In this document: piece by piece, positions 6,364 through 9,994 of the stretch
Layout of the letters: each line of letters begins with the position of its first letter
How positions within the stretch are numbered: position 1 is the stretch's first letter
Assembly: GCA_020200935.1 (NCBI GenBank)
Contig: JAIVHR010000188.1
Location: 1 to 9,994, forward strand
Reading direction: 5' to 3'
DNA from: Sphingomonadales bacterium
GTDB taxonomy: Bacteria > Pseudomonadota > Alphaproteobacteria > Sphingomonadales > Sphingomonadaceae
DNA: 9,994 bases
Notes under the pieces: model-generated
What the model was told of the DNA's origin: nothing
Database searches by the model: none
Seen by the model: the letters and a program-made list of their open reading frames with translations, nothing else
Program-made: the position numbers and the translations under genes

Positions 6364-6801
6364 CTAGCCGCAGCGCACCACGGCGGCTGCTTCTCCGTCT
6401 GCAAAATGGAACATGGCTCTATCGTCGTCGATGCGCTCGACGCGAAATCGAGCTTCGATCGGCAACTCGAATGGAATCTCTCCCTCCCCATTGTTGTAGA
6501 CCTCATGGGTAAGCGTCTCTTCGACATGATCATTCCGGACGCGATAGCTGCCGCGCACCGCGTGGGCGCTGAGCGTGCCGTCGGCCGCGAAAGTCACGGT
6601 GTTGTCCGTTTCGCACGTGGAGGCATAGGCCCAGGTGCCGAGCAGCCATTGGGCCAAAGGAAGATCACCGCCGGCCGTTTCGCCTCCGCCGCCGCCCGTC
6701 GCCAATTCGGTCGCCAGCGCATTGTCGCCTGCGTTGCTACATGCCGGGGCGAATATCGTGACTATGGGCAGAACCAACCATAGGTCGAATTTCGCCAGCA
6801 T
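6364..6801 (-). CDS. Probable small lipoprotein, lipocalin-like
   Basis: A 145-residue exported protein of unknown function. The first 20 residues are a signal sequence ending in APAC (Cys21). This resembles a lipobox but lacks the usual Leu at -3, so lipid attachment is probable rather than certain. A Gly/Ala linker follows (about 30-47). Then comes a small beta-rich domain beginning '[20 protein letters not shown]' (52-71) and continuing '[20 protein letters not shown]', which resembles lipocalin-like domains of the 'lxGtW' type. Cys63 and Cys144 could form a disulphide. The ATG at 6799-6801 has GGGAGG upstream, though somewhat far. It lies just downstream of the broken wrbA copy and upstream of the DUF421 gene, all on the minus strand. 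Confidence 0.72.
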   Translation of the reverse strand: MLAKFDLWLVLPIVTIFAPACSNAGDNALATELATGGGGGETAGGDLPLAQWLLGTWAYASTCETDNTVTFAADGTLSAHAVRGSYRVRNDHVEETLTHEVYNNGEGEIPFELPIEARFRVERIDDDRAMFHFADGEAAAVVRCG

Positions 6802-6848
6802 TTCCCTTGCCTCCCGACAAGCCGATTAGCAGAAAATCGCAACCGGAG

Positions 6849-7321
6849 TCATCCGCACAGCTTCGCCGCCGTCTCCGCCGCGCGGCGGCCGAGATAGCGC
6901 GCCCCGGCGAGTTCGTCCTCGCCGGGCTGGCGGCTGCCGTCGCCGCCGGCGATGGTTCCTGCCCGCCATGCTGGGTCGCGGTCGAGGTGAAGGCGGCACC
7001 GACCTTGCCGATCAGCGCGCCTTCCTGCCAGAGGCCGCCGGTCCGGGTCCCAGAAGCTCGCCATCTGGCTCGACATCCGGCCGTAGCGGGTCGGCGTGCC
7101 GACGATCACCGCATCGTAATGTTTGAGATCCTCGACTTCGGCGGTCGCATGGCCGTGATCGGTCTTGTATCCCATCTTCTCGACGACCTTGTCGGGCACG
7201 GTTTCGGGCACCCGCTTGATGTCGACCTCGGCGCCGCCCTCGCGGGCGCCCTCGGCGACGGCCTCGGCCACCGATTCGACATGGCCCAGGAGGAATAATA
7301 GAGCACGAGCAGCTTGGTCAT
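6849..7321 (-). pseudogene. wrbA: NAD(P)H:quinone oxidoreductase WrbA, degraded
   Basis: The intact family protein (about 200 residues) is an FMN-binding flavodoxin-like quinone reductase. Here the parts lie in different frames. The ATG at 7319-7321 (AAGGAA upstream) reads MTKLLVLYYSSW. One base is then missing near 7285-7287, and the next frame carries GHVESVAEAVAEGA through [18 protein letters not shown]. An extra base near 7043-7047 returns to the first frame, giving [18 protein letters not shown] and [11 protein letters not shown]. Directly after, near 6953-6958, the sequence jumps to [16 protein letters not shown] and ends AAKLCG. Compared with E. coli WrbA about 41 residues between GGQE and TTIAGGDGS are gone, with a further frame change. 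No full WrbA can be made. It starts 27 bases after the pirin gene and was probably cotranscribed with it. The single-base shifts could be sequencing errors; the deletion is harder to explain that way. Confidence 0.88.
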
Positions 7322-7348
7322 CGGTCGGGTTCCTTGCAATCAATCGGT

Positions 7349-8047
7349 TCAGGCAGCGTCCACGAGGACGATCTCTGTATCTTCGAGCGCACGAAGCGAG
7401 AGGCTTGTTCCGCCGCCGACGGCGGCACCGTCGCGCGCATCGAGTTCGACATCGTTGGCGGCGAGCCTGCCCGTCGCCGGAACGAGATAGGCATAGCGGC
7501 CCTCCCCCACCGCGTAATCGAGTCTCTCGCCTGCCTTCAGCGTAGCGCCGAGCACGCGCGACGGCGTCTGGATGCGCAGCGCGTCGGTATCCTCCTCGAA
7601 ACCGCTGGCGAGCGTCACGAAGCGGCCCGAACGATCACCCCTGGGGAAGGGCTTGGCGCCCCAGCCGGGCTCGGCGCCGGGCTTCGCCGTCTCGATCCAG
7701 ATCTGGAACAAAGTCGTTGGCTCATCCTCGAGATTATACTCGCTGTGGCGGACGCCGGTCCCGGCGCTCATCACCTGGACGTCGCCGGCCTCGGTACGGC
7801 CGCGATTGCCCAGACTGTCTTCGTGGGTGATCGCGCCGGTCCGCACGTAGGTGATGATCTCCATGTCCTTGTGCGGATGCGGCGGAAAACCGGTGCCGGG
7901 CTGGATAGTATCGTCGTTCCAGACGCGGATCGGGCCCCAGCCCATCCGCTCGGGATCGTGATAATCGGCGAAGGAAAAATGGTGTCGCGCATCGAGCCAA
8001 CCGTGATCGGCATGGCCGAGGCTGTCGAAGGGGCGTTTGTCGATCAT
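7349..8047 (-). CDS. Pirin family protein (YhhW-like bicupin)
   Basis: A 232-residue pirin, the full family length. The N-terminal cupin holds the metal site: 'GFPPHPHKDMEIITYV' gives His57 and His59, and 'GTGVRHSEYN' gives His101 and Glu103, the same ligands and numbering as E. coli YhhW. The C-terminal cupin is present ('GATLKAGERLDYAVGEGRYA'). Bacterial pirins of this type are cytosolic Fe-binding proteins, some with quercetinase activity; the physiological substrate is unknown. Two adjacent ATGs exist (8048-8050 and 8045-8047). The second gives the usual MI.KRPFDSLG start and lies 8 bases after GGAG. It is divergent from a LysR gene and followed by wrbA, a common arrangement for oxidative or electrophile response. 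Unlike both neighbours it is intact. Confidence 0.94.
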   Translation of the reverse strand: MIDKRPFDSLGHADHGWLDARHHFSFADYHDPERMGWGPIRVWNDDTIQPGTGFPPHPHKDMEIITYVRTGAITHEDSLGNRGRTEAGDVQVMSAGTGVRHSEYNLEDEPTTLFQIWIETAKPGAEPGWGAKPFPRGDRSGRFVTLASGFEEDTDALRIQTPSRVLGATLKAGERLDYAVGEGRYAYLVPATGRLAANDVELDARDGAAVGGGTSLSLRALEDTEIVLVDAA

Positions 8048-8050
8048 CAT

Positions 8051-8151
8051 TCTCACTCCTTTCGAGACGGTTGAGAGTCTCGTTGACACCCAGATTAGGG
8101 GTCTGCGATGCGGACCGGAATAGAAACGTTCGAAACGCATCGTTTCCGATT
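8051..8151. promoter_or_regulatory. Divergent promoter region of pirin and lysR with operator-like repeats
   Basis: Between the two starts are several symmetric sites. GAGAC-N8-GTCTC lies at 8064-8081. GAAACG-CAT-CGTTTC lies at 8132-8146, ending 5 bases before the LysR ATG, with a further direct copy of GAAACG at 8123-8128. TTGACA at 8083-8088 could be a -35 for the rightward gene, but no good -10 follows at 17 bases. The symmetric 15-mer is a candidate LysR-type autoregulatory operator; this is inference from position and symmetry. Confidence 0.5.
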
Positions 8152-8987
8152 ATGAGCCTACCCGATTTCGAAGCCTGGGCGATCTTCGCCACCGTCGCCG
8201 ATCGCGGCTCCTTCAGCGCCGCCGCCCAAGCGCTCGGTATTTCAAAGGCGACGGTGTCGAAGGCCGTCTCGCGACTGGAAGCCGCGCACGGCACGACGCT
8301 GTTCCACCGCAGCTCGCGCCGCGTCGCGCTCAGCGAGAGCGGCAAGGCGCTCGCGCTCCAGGCGAAGGCGCTGCTCGAAATGGGCCGCGAGGCCGAGGAA
8401 CTGGCGCGCGCCGACGCCGCCGAGCTGAGCGGCGCGATCCGGCTCGCCGCGCCGATGGCGCTGGGCGTGCTCCATATCGCTCCGGCGCTGGCGGAGTTCG
8501 AGGCCGAACATCCGCGCATTCACATCGAACTGCATCTCTCGGACGAGCGCACCGACATTATCGGCGGCGGCTACGATCTCGCGGTGCGGATCGCCAACCT
8601 GCCCGACAGTGCGCTGTGCGCGCGTCGGCTCGGCGACATCCTCTCGCCGCTCGTCGCTTCGCCCGATTATATCGAAAAGCACGGCCGGCCCGAACATCCG
8701 GTCGATCTTTCCGGCCATGCCTGCCTCACCTACACCAACCTCGCCGTGCCCGACATGCGATGCTGCCCGCACTGCGCGCCGGGCTCGGCATCGCCCGGCT
8801 GCCGGGCTTTTTCGTCGACGAGGATATCGCCGCCGGACGGCTCGTCGCGCTGCTCCCGCAATGGACGAAGGATGCGCGCGGACTGCATCTGTTGAGCCCG
8901 CCGGGGCGCCACCGCCCGGCCCGGGTCGACGCGCTGGCGGGCTTCCTGGCCGGTCGACTGGCCCGAATTTGCCGCGCGGGCGGGTGA
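8152..8987 (+). pseudogene. LysR-family transcriptional regulator, broken by internal deletion
   Basis: From the ATG at 8152 the frame encodes a typical LysR N-terminus, with the winged helix-turn-helix in 'FATVADRGSFSAAAQALGIS' and 'KATVSKAVSRLEAAHGTTLF'. The effector domain continues up to 'HACLTYTNLAVPD' near 8754. That frame then runs into unrelated Cys/Arg/Ser-rich residues and stops at 8895. The proper C-terminus continues one frame over from 8757: AMLPALRAGLGIARLPGFFV, then LVALLPQWTKDARGLHLL, ending at 8987. The 20-30 residues that normally join these parts (W.F... to ...NNAD) are missing, so the lesion is a small deletion of 3n+1 bases rather than a single-base slip. The DNA-binding half could still be made, fused to a nonsense tail. 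It is divergent from pirin, whose operon it presumably controlled. Confidence 0.85.
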
Positions 8988-9010
8988 GTCCCGAAAGACA
9001 CACTCCGCGC

Positions 9011-9069
9011 GACTCGTGGAGTTAACCCGCCTTTAACCTTTTGCCTCCATACCCTTCATGGTTAATGAA
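9011..9069 (+). promoter_or_regulatory. ctrA promoter: GANTC site and CtrA box
   Basis: GACTC at 9011-9015 is a GANTC methylation site of CcrM. TTAA-N7-TTAA at 9022-9036 is an exact full CtrA binding site. A further TTAA half-site at 9062-9065 lies within TTCAT-GGTTA-ATGAA (9055-9069). In Caulobacter, ctrA transcription is controlled by CcrM methylation at a GANTC site and by CtrA itself; the same elements are present here 50-115 bases before the gene. Regulation is inferred from these motifs. Confidence 0.78.
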
Positions 9070-9125
9070 TTGCATGGCCGATCGGCAATGAGCCGGTCGG
9101 CACCCACAGCGGAGGGGGCAAGCCG

Positions 9126-9827
9126 ATGCGCGTGTTGCTTATCGAGGACGAGCCGACCACGGCGAAGAGCATCGAGATGATGCTCGATACCGAAGGCTTC
9201 AACGTCTACACCACCGATCTTGGCGAAGAGGGCCTCGATCTGGGCAAGCTCTATGATTACGACATCATCTTGCTCGATCTGAATCTGCCCGACATGCACG
9301 GCTATGACGTGCTGAAGAAATTGCGCCTGTCGAAGGTGCAGACGCCGGTGCTGATCCTGTCGGGCATCGCCGAGATGGATTCGAAGGTCCGCAGCTTCGG
9401 CTTCGGCGCCGACGATTATGTCACCAAGCCCTTCCACCGCGAAGAGCTGGTCGCCCGGATCCACGCCGTCGTGCGCCGCTCCAAGGGCCATTCGCAATCG
9501 GTGATCAAGACCGGCCTGCTGGCGGTCAATCTCGACGCCAAGACGGTCGAGGTCGACGGCAACCGGGTGCACCTCACCGGCAAGGAATATGCGATGCTCG
9601 AGCTGCTTTCGCTGCGCAAGGGCACGACGCTGACCAAGGAAATGTTCCTCAACCATCTCTATGGCGGGATGGACGAGCCCGAGCTCAAGATCATCGACGT
9701 CTTCATCTGCAAGCTCAGGAAGAAGCTTTCGAACGCTTCGGGCGGCGAGAATTACATCGAGACCGTCTGGGGCCGCGGCTATGTGCTGCGCGATCCCGAG
9801 GACGAGGAAGAGAAAAAGGTCGCCTGA
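9126..9827 (+). CDS. ctrA: Cell-cycle response regulator CtrA
   Basis: CtrA is the OmpR-type master regulator of the alphaproteobacterial cell cycle, controlling division, motility and DNA methylation genes. The 233-residue protein has a receiver domain (1-120) with the acidic pair in 'LLIEDEP', the phospho-acceptor Asp51 in '[20 protein letters not shown]', Ser79 in 'LILSG', and Lys101 in '[20 protein letters not shown]'. The C-terminal winged-helix domain includes '[20 protein letters not shown]' and '[20 protein letters not shown]', which are almost invariant in CtrA. The ATG at 9126 follows GGAGGGGG. The protein ends in an acidic/basic tail and ...KKVA; Caulobacter CtrA ends in two Ala needed for ClpXP turnover, so the Val-Ala end is slightly different. 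It is followed by a strong terminator and is probably monocistronic. Confidence 0.97.
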   Translation: MRVLLIEDEPTTAKSIEMMLDTEGFNVYTTDLGEEGLDLGKLYDYDIILLDLNLPDMHGYDVLKKLRLSKVQTPVLILSGIAEMDSKVRSFGFGADDYVTKPFHREELVARIHAVVRRSKGHSQSVIKTGLLAVNLDAKTVEVDGNRVHLTGKEYAMLELLSLRKGTTLTKEMFLNHLYGGMDEPELKIIDVFICKLRKKLSNASGGENYIETVWGRGYVLRDPEDEEEKKVA

Positions 9828-9865
9828 GCGGGCGGGCTATCCGGACAGTCTCCGGTTACGGGGCG

Positions 9866-9899
9866 GGGCCGCGGCGGAAGTATCGTCGCGGCCCTTTTT
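9866..9899 (+). terminator. Intrinsic terminator of ctrA
   Basis: GGGCCGCGGCG (9866-9876) pairs with CGTCGCGGCCC (9884-9894), 11 pairs including one G-U, around a seven-base loop. Five T residues follow (9895-9899). It lies 39 bases after the ctrA stop. Confidence 0.9.
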
Positions 9900-9994
9900 C
9901 GTTGTCGCGGAGGCTGGTGGGAATTTGTTAACGCCCTGACATGTATCGATATTGCGATGACGCACCCGCCAGACACTTGCCGACAGGACTATCC

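Noticed and set aside
7043..7287. Programmed ribosomal frameshifting as an explanation for the two wrbA shifts
   Set aside because: No slippery heptamer or convincing stimulatory structure is seen at either site, and the further internal deletion already destroys the protein.
9033..9656. Open frame of 207 codons antisense to ctrA
   Set aside because: CtrA is unmistakable on the plus strand; the antisense frame shows no domain pattern and crosses the ctrA promoter.
9941..9994. Possible start of a new plus-strand gene (ATG at 9941 or at 9957)
   Set aside because: Both frames stay open to the window end but for fewer than 20 codons, with no clear Shine-Dalgarno or recognisable protein start, so neither can be supported. 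A single TTAA half-site at 9928-9931 is the only other motif seen there.

Overview
The window is high-GC chromosomal DNA of an alphaproteobacterium, most likely a sphingomonad (Sphingomonadales). The signs are a full-length CtrA cell-cycle regulator whose promoter carries a CtrA box and a GANTC (CcrM) site, a single-lipoyl-domain pyruvate dehydrogenase E2, and a set of small housekeeping genes typical of that order. I see no rRNA, tRNA, CRISPR array, transposase or phage gene.

Left part (1-2494, minus strand). Four close-packed genes run leftwards: a small four-helix membrane protein, pdhC (pyruvate dehydrogenase E2), a lower-GC membrane protein of unknown function, and the start of a hotdog-fold acyl-CoA thioesterase cut by the window edge. 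The last three overlap by a few bases, so they are probably one transcript. The E2 linker is odd: it contains a roughly 40-residue Glu/Asp/Arg/Gly repeat block instead of only Pro/Ala.

Middle (2619-5325). A universal stress protein gene lies on the plus strand. Facing it on the minus strand is a large secreted protein that joins a Gly/His/Arg repeat, an RcnB-like segment and a glycine zipper; it ends at a clear intrinsic terminator. Upstream of it is a free methionine-(R)-sulfoxide reductase. A 166-bp imperfect palindrome (a MITE-like or REP-like element) fills the gap before the next gene.

Right-middle (5326-8987). A DUF421 membrane protein gene overlaps arfB (ribosome rescue), which appears to use a TTG start. 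A small probable lipoprotein lies upstream. Then comes a pirin / wrbA / LysR module. The pirin gene is intact. The wrbA copy has two single-base shifts and an internal deletion, and the divergent LysR gene has a frame-shifting internal deletion. The module therefore looks like a redox-response locus in decay, with only the pirin enzyme left whole.

Right end (8988-9994). ctrA has an autoregulatory-type promoter and a strong terminator. The last 95 bases hold no gene that I can support.

I found no clearly new defence or mobile system. The most unusual points are the decaying pirin/wrbA/LysR locus, the charged E2 linker, the palindromic element, and an apparent loss of the catalytic Asp in the thioesterase.
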